Below are positions 1 through 5,844 of a DNA stretch of 8,202 bases, piece by piece; positions within the stretch are counted from its first letter, which is position 1, and every line of letters begins with the position of its first letter. The stretch comes from Candidatus Omnitrophota bacterium (GTDB lineage Bacteria > Omnitrophota > Koll11 > Pluralincolimonadales > Pluralincolimonadaceae). Below the pieces are notes generated by a model that saw only the letters and a list, made by a program, of their open reading frames with translations, made no database searches and was not told the DNA's origin. The position numbers and the translations under genes were made by a program. The DNA lies in NCBI GenBank assembly GCA_022709465.1, contig JAKLIT010000057.1, forward strand, positions 1 to 8,202. Reading direction: 5' to 3'.

Positions 1-115
1 CCGCCCTGCGCGCGGCGCGATGGAACAACCTTTGCAGGTCAAGATGGGATATGAATATCATGCGGCCTTTCTTCGCGAACGTTATGCGAAAGGCCCTGCG
101 GATATCATTGGCCAC
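1..115 (-). CDS. DUF2344 / TIGR03936 radical-SAM-linked protein, N-terminal fragment
   Basis: This is a partial gene running off the left edge; 38 codons are visible. From a GTG at 115-113 the product reads MANDIRRAFRITFAKKGRM, then IFISHLDLQRLFHRAARRA. The pattern R-x-x-F-x-K-x-G followed by FISHLDLxRxFxRAxRRA is the characteristic N-terminus of the DUF2344/TIGR03936 family, which in many bacteria is encoded next to, or fused with, a radical SAM protein (TIGR03960) and near RNase G and rplU. Its biochemical role is not firmly known to me. An in-frame TAG at 121-119 lies two codons before the GTG. The only other start, ATG at 61-59, falls inside the conserved motif, so GTG is preferred. It overlaps the stop of the preceding small gene by 11 nt, which suggests translational coupling to the pilus operon. 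The family call rests on about 30 residues; the rest of the gene is not visible. Confidence 0.72.
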   Translation of the reverse strand, partial: MANDIRRAFRITFAKKGRMIFISHLDLQRLFHRAARRA

Positions 116-392
116 TTTCTACCTGGTCCTTCGTGTCCTTGACATCCTTCTTCATATCGGCGATCTCCTTGCGCAACTCCGCAAGCGCTTGCAGGATCGC
201 CATATTCTCCCTGTGCAGGACGCGTGTCGTGTCCCTTACGAGCAGATCCGTCCCTTTGACCGCCTCGGAACCCCTTACCTGCGCGGCATCCGAATAGTCG
301 CTGTCAAAGTCGGCCGTATCTATATCGGCGGCGCCGGCATAAAAAGGCGCCGCGACGAAAACGGCCATAACAAGATATTTTAAAACTTTCAC
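105..392 (-). CDS. Small exported coiled-coil protein of unknown function
   Basis: I do not recognise this 95-residue protein. It starts with GTG at 392-390, supported by an excellent Shine-Dalgarno (GGAGG at 402-398, 5 nt spacing) lying in the 10-nt gap after pilQ. Residues 1-21 look like a Sec signal peptide (Lys4-5, hydrophobic core LVMAVFVAAPF, likely cleavage after AGA). There is no lipobox cysteine, so it is probably soluble in the periplasm. Residues 22-50 are acidic and low in complexity (repeated D, A, S). Residues about 58-90 form a charged amphipathic helix with heptad-like hydrophobics (ILQALAELRKEIADMKKDV), a likely coiled coil. Directly following pilQ in the same operon, it may assist the secretin or the alignment complex, but that is inference from position only. 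It cannot be a known PilQ accessory such as a lipoprotein pilotin (no Cys, no TPR) or TsaP (no LysM). Confidence 0.78.
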   Translation of the reverse strand: MKVLKYLVMAVFVAAPFYAGAADIDTADFDSDYSDAAQVRGSEAVKGTDLLVRDTTRVLHRENMAILQALAELRKEIADMKKDVKDTKDQVESGQ

Positions 393-402
393 TCTCTCCT
401 CC

Positions 403-2142
403 TTACCTCGAGTTCAAATATCCGCTGTTCCCCTTCTTGGGTTTGCTGAACCCTTCGACCTTTATATTCTCTTCTTTCTTGTCCGTCTTGCCCTTATCTT
501 TTTTCTTCTTTATCTCTTCCTTCGCCGCCGGCGTCACGTTCGCCTGGCCCGCGTCAAGAGCCTGCTTGACCATGGCCATCTCCTGCTCGGTAAGCTCGCC
601 CGGCTTTATCACGCGCGCCGTGATGAAGATAAGAAGGTCTATCTTCTCTACATCATCTGTATACCTCGTGAAGAGCGCGCCGATAACCGGGATGTCGCTG
701 AGCAGGGGGACGCCGATCTTGCCCTTCGACTTCACGTCCTTCAGCAGGCCTCCGATGACTATCGTCTCGCCGTCCATCATGAGGACCTGCGTCTCGGCTT
801 CCCTGGTCACGAGTATCGGGTAGTCGTTATCGCTGACTGTCTCCGTGAACGACGATATGACCGGATGGACGATCATGTTGATGTACTTTTCGTCGCCGCT
901 GATCTGCGGCACCACGTAAAGCTGGATGCCAATATCCTGGTAATACGCGAGGTTAATCGTCGCGTTTCCGGCGGTACCGGATATCTGCGTCTCGATTATC
1001 GGGTATTTCTGCCCGATCAGTATCAGCGCTTCCTGGCCCGATAGCGTCAGTATTTTCGGCGCCGAAAGGGTATTGGTCCTGACGTCCTCCTCAAGCGCGT
1101 GGACCATCACCTCCATGTTCCTTCCCATCAGCCTCTCGAACAATATTTCGATGCCCGCGTTGTTCGCGGTCAATCCCGCCGCCATCGGGACAAAATTCGC
1201 CGGGTCGAAACCGTTGACGTCGCCGACCTCCGTCTCCGAATAATTGCGCCCTGTAATGACACCGGTTTGGCGCCCGCTTCCGACGTTCACGGTGCCCAAA
1301 AGGTCGCCGGCGGCATCTGTCCTGCCCGCATGCGTCTGTAGCCTGTTGCCGGTGCTGAACTCCACGCCGAGGTCCTTAAGGACATTCCTGTTGACTTCCA
1401 TTATCCTCGCCTCTATGAGGACCTGGTTCGGCTTCAGGTCTATCTCGGACAATATCTTTGTTATCCTGTCCAGCGAACTCGGCGTATCGGTAATTATCAG
1501 CGAATGCGACCTCGCGTTCTCCCTCTCCCTGCGTTCCTTGCCCTGGTCGGAATCCTGGCCCCCGGCGACGGGAACGCCGACCTTCCATCCCTTCTGCCCT
1601 GTGATCTCGAGCACCGATATCTTTCCCTGCGGGGAGAGCTGCGGCTCGAGCATCTTCTTCGCGTCTACCGCATCGAGGAACTGCAGTGAGAAGACGCGGC
1701 TCGTGACGCCTTCTATCTCGGTAAGTTCCCTCTGTTTCTCCCTTCTCTCTTTGAGGGCATCCACGGTCGAGACCGTGATTATATTCCCATCCCGCTCATA
1801 CGCGAAACCGTATGTGTTAAGGATAACTGCCAGCGCCTGTTCCCACGGGACATCCACAAGACGTATAGTAACGGTGCCTATGACCTCTTTGCCCGCCACT
1901 ATGTTCACGCCGCTCTTGTAGGCAAGGACGCGCAGGACATTCTGGATATCCGCGTCCTTGAAATCGAGCGTAACGTTATTCGACTTGTCCTCGGCGACAA
2001 CCTCTTCCTCGGCAGGTACTGTCACGACAGGAACAATTTCTTCCTCGACGGGCACAGCCGGAGCATCCTGCCCGAAGGCCGGCGAAACCGCTGTAATGAA
2101 AATTAAACAGACCAAAAAACATAATGGCATATTCCTGGGCAT
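403..2142 (-). CDS. pilQ: Type IV pilus secretin PilQ
   Basis: Outer-membrane secretin forming the gated channel through which the pilus exits. From ATG 2142 the protein has 579 residues. Residues 1-25 are a signal peptide. An acidic Pro/Val/Glu linker follows to about 54. An STN/N0 domain spans about 57-127 (VTLDFKDADIQNVL, then VPWEQALAVIL). An N1-type secretin_N domain spans about 146-235 and contains a charged Gly/Arg-rich insert near 178-210. The secretin beta-barrel domain is about 340-513, with the family signature VPLLSDIPVIGALF at 478-491. The tail after 520 is very lysine-rich (KEEIKKKKDKGKTDKKEE). It is shorter than the roughly 700-residue proteobacterial PilQ, and I see no AMIN domain. 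The start at 2142 is chosen over ATG 2172 because a perfect Shine-Dalgarno precedes it and the signal peptide begins there. It is one nucleotide downstream of the pilP-like stop. Confidence 0.95.
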   Translation of the reverse strand: MPRNMPLCFLVCLIFITAVSPAFGQDAPAVPVEEEIVPVVTVPAEEEVVAEDKSNNVTLDFKDADIQNVLRVLAYKSGVNIVAGKEVIGTVTIRLVDVPWEQALAVILNTYGFAYERDGNIITVSTVDALKERREKQRELTEIEGVTSRVFSLQFLDAVDAKKMLEPQLSPQGKISVLEITGQKGWKVGVPVAGGQDSDQGKERRERENARSHSLIITDTPSSLDRITKILSEIDLKPNQVLIEARIMEVNRNVLKDLGVEFSTGNRLQTHAGRTDAAGDLLGTVNVGSGRQTGVITGRNYSETEVGDVNGFDPANFVPMAAGLTANNAGIEILFERLMGRNMEVMVHALEEDVRTNTLSAPKILTLSGQEALILIGQKYPIIETQISGTAGNATINLAYYQDIGIQLYVVPQISGDEKYINMIVHPVISSFTETVSDNDYPILVTREAETQVLMMDGETIVIGGLLKDVKSKGKIGVPLLSDIPVIGALFTRYTDDVEKIDLLIFITARVIKPGELTEQEMAMVKQALDAGQANVTPAAKEEIKKKKDKGKTDKKEENIKVEGFSKPKKGNSGYLNSR

Positions 2143-2143
2143 C

Positions 2144-2494
2144 TTATTCCTCCTCGCCTCTCGTAAGCACAATATCTTCTCCGCCTCTGTTAAGGGTCAC
2201 CTTATCTTTGTTTATCTTCACTACCTTATAATCGCCGAGCATGTCCCCGGCCTTTACGACGCTGCCGCTGATAATGGCATAAGAGTCCCTGCTGCTCGAC
2301 CATACTATCCCTTCGAGGTTAAGCTGCATGGCCGCGCTTACCGGCCTCGCTTCGGGAAGTATATTGCCATCCTTATCGACGAGCGGCCTGAAAGGGTCCC
2401 TGTTGTTTCCGGGGTCATATTTGAACGCCGCCTGCCCGAACAAGAGCGGCATCGCCACCAGAACAATAAGCAGCGCGACAGAGACCGTCCTCAT
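2144..2494 (-). CDS. pilP: PilP-like pilus assembly protein
   Basis: A 116-residue exported protein that likely links the PilN/PilO inner-membrane complex to the PilQ secretin in the periplasm. Residues 1-22 are a signal peptide or membrane anchor. Residues 32-39, RDPFRPLV, match the RDPF motif usual in PilP and GspC-type linkers. Residues about 57-112 form a small beta-rich domain (LNLEGIVWSSS, IISGSVVKAGDMLGDYKVVKI, then KVTLNRGGEDIVL), resembling the PilP/GspC homology-region fold. Unlike proteobacterial PilP there is no lipobox cysteine, so it is not predicted to be a lipoprotein, and at 116 residues it is shorter than the usual 170 or so. Its ATG overlaps the pilO stop as ATGA (2491-2494), with GAGGAG at 2508-2503 as ribosome binding site. 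Identification depends on the motif plus its position between pilO and pilQ. Confidence 0.82.
   Translation of the reverse strand: MRTVSVALLIVLVAMPLLFGQAAFKYDPGNNRDPFRPLVDKDGNILPEARPVSAAMQLNLEGIVWSSSRDSYAIISGSVVKAGDMLGDYKVVKINKDKVTLNRGGEDIVLTRGEEE
2149..2155 (-). promoter_or_regulatory. Shine-Dalgarno deciding the pilQ start
   Basis: The minus strand reads GAGGAGG here, inside the last codons of the pilP-like gene (its Glu-rich end). It stands 6 nt before ATG 2142 and so selects that ATG rather than the in-frame ATG at 2172, which would add ten non-signal-like residues (MCLREARRNK) before the signal peptide. Confidence 0.85.
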
Positions 2495-3126
2495 CTCTTC
2501 GGCTCCTCATCGTTGAGCACGAACGCCATGATAAGCAGCCTCGCGCTGTGGTTAGTGATATCGACGGAATCCGCGCGTATCTCTATATCGCCTATCGCCA
2601 TAACGTTATCGGCGGTCTCTACCCTGTTTATGAACTCCCCTATGGCGTGGTAGCCGCCTTTCGCTTCGACCTGTATGGGTATCTCCGTATACATCGATAC
2701 CGGCTTCTTGACGGCCTCCTGCTTTACCGGCTGTTTGCCCTTCGGGGCTTTCGCGGTTTCCGCCGGTTTTTCGGAACGTAGCGGCTCGATCTTGCTTATC
2801 TTGACCTTCGACTCAGACGCGAACCCCGCTATCTGCTGCAGGATATTAGGCATCTCGGAATTCGGGGGTATCGCGTTATCGTACTTTGCCATCATGCCCT
2901 TTAGCGCTTCGAGGCGCTTCTCGAGCTGCGGCTTGCTCTTTATCAGCGCGTCCGCCTTCTTCAGGTCATCGCGCTCCTTCACTATATCCTTATTGAGTTT
3001 GCCTATCGCCCTCATCATCGGGAGCGTGGAGAATTGTACAAGCGCGAAGAACGCGATCGCAACGCCGATACCTATCAGCACCAGCTTCTCCATCTCCTCC
3101 TTGGACATCGCCTGCTTGCCCGGCAT
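2491..3126 (-). CDS. pilO: Type IV pilus inner-membrane protein PilO
   Basis: A 211-residue bitopic inner-membrane protein that pairs with PilN to build the alignment subcomplex. A short cytoplasmic N-terminus precedes one transmembrane helix at about 14-33 (LVLIGIGVAIAFFALVQF). A charged coiled coil follows at about 38-83 (KLNKDIVKERDDLKKADALI). The C-terminal periplasmic ferredoxin-like domain of PilO (PF04350) contains IPPNSEMPNILQQIAGFA at 86-103 and YHAIGEFINRVE at 159-170, both typical. An Ala/Lys/Pro-rich insert at about 118-142 sits inside this domain, probably a flexible loop. The start at 3126 has a good ribosome binding site (GGGGG ending 8 nt upstream) and lies 1 nt after the pilN stop. 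Met7 is a possible alternative start. Its stop overlaps the pilP-like start by 4 nt. Confidence 0.93.
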   Translation of the reverse strand: MPGKQAMSKEEMEKLVLIGIGVAIAFFALVQFSTLPMMRAIGKLNKDIVKERDDLKKADALIKSKPQLEKRLEALKGMMAKYDNAIPPNSEMPNILQQIAGFASESKVKISKIEPLRSEKPAETAKAPKGKQPVKQEAVKKPVSMYTEIPIQVEAKGGYHAIGEFINRVETADNVMAIGDIEIRADSVDITNHSARLLIMAFVLNDEEPKR

Positions 3127-3127
3127 A

Positions 3128-3742
3128 TTAAAGCCCCCTGCCCTTCTTGAAGTGGCAGATTATCACGAAATCCAGCACCTCGGTATTCTTTATCTTTTTC
3201 CTCTCGACCTTCGACAACTCTATCTCGTCGAAGTCCTCCATGAACGACGCGTTGTCCTTCAGGGAATTCACGAACTTGCCTATCGAGCCGTCCTCCCTGC
3301 CGTCGGATACCACGCTCGAACCGTCGATGACAAGCACCTCTTTCAGGATCCCGGGCTCCGAGGGAGAATCGCCTTTCTTGATGTCTATGCTGCGAAGCCA
3401 GGTCCCCGTTACCATCGCGTCGGAAAGGTCTTTGAGCTTCTTCGCGAGGCTGAATCTAGAGGTACGTAGCTTGTCTACGACATCAGCTTTTGATGAAAGG
3501 AGTTTTACCGATTCGTCCAACCGGACCGCCTCGACGTTCGCTATCTTTATCTTCTCGTTCTTCTTCTTTAGCGAAGAAAGCGAAGCCCCCTTGAACTGGA
3601 CCGTCAGGAACAACAACACCTGCAGCAATACAAGCAGCGAGACGATGCCTATCGCGACAGGCACCACCGGTATGGAGGGAAGGGCCGACGGCTCTTTCTT
3701 GCGTACCCTCATCTGGACCGGCAAAAGGTTTATCTCTATCAT
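3128..3742 (-). CDS. pilN: Type IV pilus inner-membrane protein PilN
   Basis: A 204-residue bitopic membrane protein, partner of PilM and PilO. It opens with MIEINLLP, the INLLP peptide by which PilN docks into the groove of cytoplasmic PilM. Residues about 11-20 are basic (MRVRKKEP). One transmembrane helix spans about 24-49 (IPVVPVAIGIVSLLVLLQ onward), followed by a lysine-rich coiled coil at about 52-95 and a periplasmic ferredoxin-like domain at about 97-200 (TWLRSIDI, LVIDGSSVVSDG, DFVIICHFKK), as in PF05137. The acidic stretch NASFMEDFDEIEL at 164-176 corresponds to the usual SPxFxxV helix-strand turn. It lies 3 nt after the pilM stop and 1 nt before pilO. The ribosome binding site is weak (GGCGG), which suggests coupling to pilM translation. 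Confidence 0.94.
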   Translation of the reverse strand: MIEINLLPVQMRVRKKEPSALPSIPVVPVAIGIVSLLVLLQVLLFLTVQFKGASLSSLKKKNEKIKIANVEAVRLDESVKLLSSKADVVDKLRTSRFSLAKKLKDLSDAMVTGTWLRSIDIKKGDSPSEPGILKEVLVIDGSSVVSDGREDGSIGKFVNSLKDNASFMEDFDEIELSKVERKKIKNTEVLDFVIICHFKKGRGL

Positions 3743-3745
3743 CCG

Positions 3746-4675
3746 CTACCGCCTTATCGCGAGCCCGACGCATACCGCCATCTGGCCCGATACTTCTTTG
3801 AGCGCCTTTGCGTCCACCTTAGGCGAAAGTAAAAGGTTCGATGTCGGGTCCCATACTACGATATCGAGCCCGAATGCCTGCTTGAGCCTGTCAACGACCA
3901 TGGGCTCCCTCGCCCCGCCGCCGCTTATATATATCCCGTCTATGCCTTTTCCGAACTGGTTCTCGTAATAATCGAACGACAGCCTAACCTGCGTCTCTAT
4001 CGCGTCTATGCTCTTTATATCGACCGGTATATCCCTGGCGAAATTCAGCACCTCGTTCTTCAGTATGCAAACGTTCGTCATGCTAGCGCCGACATTTAAG
4101 AGCGCTATGGTCTTGTCCTTGCCCACCCCGGCGTTGCTGAATAAGAAAGAGTTGGTCACCGCTATCGAGTCGCAATCCACCGCTTCGGGTGTCACGCCGG
4201 CTTCGTTCATGTACCCGAGGTATTCGTCGACAAGCTCCTTCTTCGCGGCGACGATAAGGACCTTGATCTTGCCTCCCTCGGCTTTTTCGCTTATTATTTG
4301 CGCGTCGATATATACTTCGTTTATCCCGAACGGGATGTATTTTTCTGCTTCGAACTGGAGCGCGGACCTTAACTCATCGGGGCTCATCTTGGGGAACAGG
4401 ACCTGCCTTACCACTACCGATTGGCCCGATACCGATATAACGGCCTTTTGTATCCTGGTCTCGGATTTTGCGATCGAGCGTTTCAGCGCGGCGGCAAGAG
4501 ATTCCTTCGAGCGCTCGCCCTCGAACTGCTCTACGGAAAAATGCTCCACCTGCATCTTGCCGGTCTTCTGTTTTGAGATGACAACGGATTTCACGGAGGA
4601 TGTCCCGATATCCAGCGCGGCTTTGCTCCTAGACGCACCGAAACTTAGGAATGGGATCTTGATTTCTCTCGCCAT
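3746..4675 (-). CDS. pilM: Type IV pilus actin-like ATP-binding protein PilM
   Basis: A 309-residue cytoplasmic protein of the FtsA/actin fold that binds the PilN N-terminus and connects to the extension machinery. Visible motifs are phosphate-1 LDIGTSSVK at 21-29, subdomain 1C with FPKMSPDELRSALQFEAE at 94-111, phosphate-2 LLNVGASMTNVCIL at 192-205, and adenosine motif YISGGGARE at 249-257. It is shorter than the roughly 350-residue norm. The gap between the FARDIPV strand (212-218) and the SFDYYENQ helix (233-240) is about 14 residues, where other PilMs carry roughly 50 including a LGISFEEAE-type helix, so subdomain 2B appears reduced. No Shine-Dalgarno precedes ATG 4675. The -10 box ends 8 nt upstream, so the transcript may be leaderless. 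It is the first gene of the minus-strand operon. Confidence 0.94.
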   Translation of the reverse strand: MAREIKIPFLSFGASRSKAALDIGTSSVKSVVISKQKTGKMQVEHFSVEQFEGERSKESLAAALKRSIAKSETRIQKAVISVSGQSVVVRQVLFPKMSPDELRSALQFEAEKYIPFGINEVYIDAQIISEKAEGGKIKVLIVAAKKELVDEYLGYMNEAGVTPEAVDCDSIAVTNSFLFSNAGVGKDKTIALLNVGASMTNVCILKNEVLNFARDIPVDIKSIDAIETQVRLSFDYYENQFGKGIDGIYISGGGAREPMVVDRLKQAFGLDIVVWDPTSNLLLSPKVDAKALKEVSGQMAVCVGLAIRR

Positions 4676-4683
4676 TGGAAATC

Positions 4684-4712
4684 AGTTTATATTTTTTAAG
4701 CAATAAAGTCAA
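4684..4712 (-). promoter_or_regulatory. Sigma70-type promoter for the pilM operon
   Basis: On the minus strand the -35 TTGACT (4712-4707) is followed by a 17-nt AT-rich spacer and the -10 TAAACT (4689-4684). The -10 ends 8 nt before ATG 4675, so initiation about 7 nt downstream would put the transcript 5' end at or within a base of the start codon. This fits the missing Shine-Dalgarno. Prediction by eye; a TATAAA with a 15-nt spacer is a less good alternative. Confidence 0.65.
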
Positions 4713-4714
4713 GA

Positions 4715-4729
4715 AAAATTGCGAATTTT
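4715..4729. repeat. Inverted repeat between divergent promoters
   Basis: AAAATT-GCG-AATTTT is a perfect 6-3-6 inverted repeat, extendable to an outer G/C pair by bulging one A. It lies directly upstream of the pilM -35 (4707-4712) and 9 nt before the -35 of the prepilin promoter (4739). The position fits a shared operator or an A-tract/UP element for both promoters. AT-rich palindromes also arise by chance, so function is uncertain. Confidence 0.4.
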
Positions 4730-4738
4730 CACTAATCG

Positions 4739-4767
4739 TTGATATTGGCGCGGCATTGTAGTATACT
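4739..4767 (+). promoter_or_regulatory. Sigma70-type promoter for the minor-prepilin operon
   Basis: TTGATA (4739-4744), a 17-nt spacer, and TATACT (4762-4767) make a near-consensus sigma70 promoter. Initiation would fall near 4774, giving a leader of about 14 nt. That leader still contains a proper Shine-Dalgarno, GGGAGG at 4774-4779, 8 nt before ATG 4788. It fires divergently from the pilM promoter, with the two -35 boxes about 26 nt apart. Confidence 0.78.
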
Positions 4768-4787
4768 TTAATCGGGAGGGCGGTAAG

Positions 4788-5270
4788 ATGTTCATCTCCG
4801 GCAAGAACAGAGGTTTCACGCTCCTTGAGTTGATGCTTGCCGCGACCATACTGATCGTCGCGGTCGCCGGCCTTCTTGCGTCTTATGTCCTCTGCTTCAA
4901 CCTTGCCGAGACCGCAAGGAACATGACCCTCGCAACTACCGCGATACAGTTCAAACTCGAAGAGATACGCGACCATACCTTCGGCGATATTACCGCCGAT
5001 TACGACAATACGACTTTTACGGTGAGCGGATTCGGTGCCGGGCAGGCCACCGGAGCCATCTATGTGGAGTCGATCACGACGGATATTTTGAGGGTAACTG
5101 TCAGCGTATGCTGGAGGCAGCGCGGCAGCAGGATATTCGGGGAGGATAACGGGCGCGGAGGCGGCGTTGCGTTAAGCGGCCACCTGGAGGGCACCGAAGA
5201 CATCGATGCCGACGGGATAGTTGACTCCCCTGCCATGATATCCACCCTTATGATAAACCGGGGGACTTAA
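4788..5270 (+). CDS. Minor prepilin, PilV/GspI-like
   Basis: A 160-residue type IV prepilin-like protein. The leader MFISGKNRG ends at Gly9, the predicted PilD cleavage point, followed by F10-TLLELMLAATILIVAVAGLL with Glu14 at mature position +5. That is the class III signal and hydrophobic helix of T4P and T2SS pilins. The small soluble domain (about 60-160) has a beta-rich part (FTVSGFGAG, YVESITTDILRVTVSVCW) resembling PilV/GspI minor pilins. Residues 138-146, DIDADGIVD, form a DxDxDGxxD calcium-type loop. It is the first gene of the plus-strand operon and has a clear promoter and Shine-Dalgarno. The next gene starts 3 nt after its stop. Its likely role is in the tip or initiation complex of the pilus. 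Which minor-pilin class it belongs to is inferred from order and length, not from strong motifs. Confidence 0.87.
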   Translation: MFISGKNRGFTLLELMLAATILIVAVAGLLASYVLCFNLAETARNMTLATTAIQFKLEEIRDHTFGDITADYDNTTFTVSGFGAGQATGAIYVESITTDILRVTVSVCWRQRGSRIFGEDNGRGGGVALSGHLEGTEDIDADGIVDSPAMISTLMINRGT

Positions 5271-5273
5271 GCC

Positions 5274-5840
5274 ATGAAAACCGCCGCAACAAGGCACATA
5301 CACGGATTGAGCCTGATCGAACTGATGATCTCGATAGCGATCGTCACGGTCATCGGCGGCTACTTGGCGTACTTCCTTGTCATCGGCGCATCTGCCTGGC
5401 GCGCGGGCGACGCCGAGATACAGGCGAACCAGGAATCCAGGAAAGGTATGATGTCGATGGTGAAAGAGCTCAGGCAGGCACAGGACGGTAACCTGAGAAC
5501 CACCGCCGACGCGTTGTATGCGGATAACACCGTTTACAACAATATAAAATTCCCGGTAATATCTGATATCGACGGTGACGGCGATACGGTGAGCGCGATT
5601 GGGGCCCTGGAATGGTCCACGCCGATATCATATTATATTTCAGGGACACAGCTTATAAGGTCGCAGAACGGCGCAACGACGGTGCTGGCGAACAATGTTA
5701 TCGGCCTGCAATTCGTAAAGACGGTCAATATAACGCTGGGGATCTCGGTCTTGAACGTCACGCTGCAGACGAGAAAGACAAGTACCGAGGGACGCCAGGT
5801 ACAGTCGAGCCTGACATGCAGCATAAAAATAAGGAACTGA
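5274..5840 (+). CDS. Minor prepilin, PilW/GspJ-like
   Basis: A 188-residue prepilin-like protein. A 11-residue leader ends in His-Gly, and the mature protein starts L12-SLIELMISIAIVTVIGG with Glu16 at +5, so PilD cleavage after Gly11 is expected. The helix continues into SAWRAGDAEIQANQESRKGMMSMVKELRQA (residues 40-69, read as one long helix), which is the usual GspJ/PilW layout, followed by a beta-rich C-terminal domain. Residues 98-104, DIDGDGD, form a DxDxDGD calcium-type loop. The C-terminus (VLNVTLQTRKTSTEGRQVQS onward) matches the final strands common in GspJ/PilW-like proteins. It starts 3 nt after the preceding stop, with GGGGGA within the end of that gene as ribosome binding site, and ends 4 nt before the next gene. 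It probably works with the other minor pilins at the pilus tip. Confidence 0.86.
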   Translation: MKTAATRHIHGLSLIELMISIAIVTVIGGYLAYFLVIGASAWRAGDAEIQANQESRKGMMSMVKELRQAQDGNLRTTADALYADNTVYNNIKFPVISDIDGDGDTVSAIGALEWSTPISYYISGTQLIRSQNGATTVLANNVIGLQFVKTVNITLGISVLNVTLQTRKTSTEGRQVQSSLTCSIKIRN

Positions 5841-5844
5841 AAAG

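Noticed and set aside
64..95. Stem-loop GGCCTTTC...GAAAGGCC that could terminate the pilus operon
   Set aside because: It has no T-tract on either strand and lies inside the coding sequence of the DUF2344 gene (codons for FRITFAKKGR), so it is better explained by codons.
1244..1921. Long plus-strand open frame (225 codons) antisense to pilQ
   Set aside because: It is a shadow of the conserved secretin gene: no ribosome binding site, no recognisable domain, Ser/Leu-biased composition.
2675..3968. Two long overlapping plus-strand open frames antisense to pilN and pilO
   Set aside because: The minus-strand frames encode recognisable PilN and PilO with correct motifs and spacing; the antisense frames have no start signals and low-complexity Ser/Phe-rich products.
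403..4675. Type II secretion system rather than type IV pilus
   Set aside because: Separate PilM and PilN (INLLP peptide) and a PilO/PilP/PilQ order without GspC-GspL-GspM fusions fit T4P; a pseudopilus role for some prepilins is still possible.
4008..4706. Plus-strand open frame (232 codons) antisense to pilM
   Set aside because: It covers the PilM motifs in the opposite strand and ends in the promoter region; nothing supports translation.
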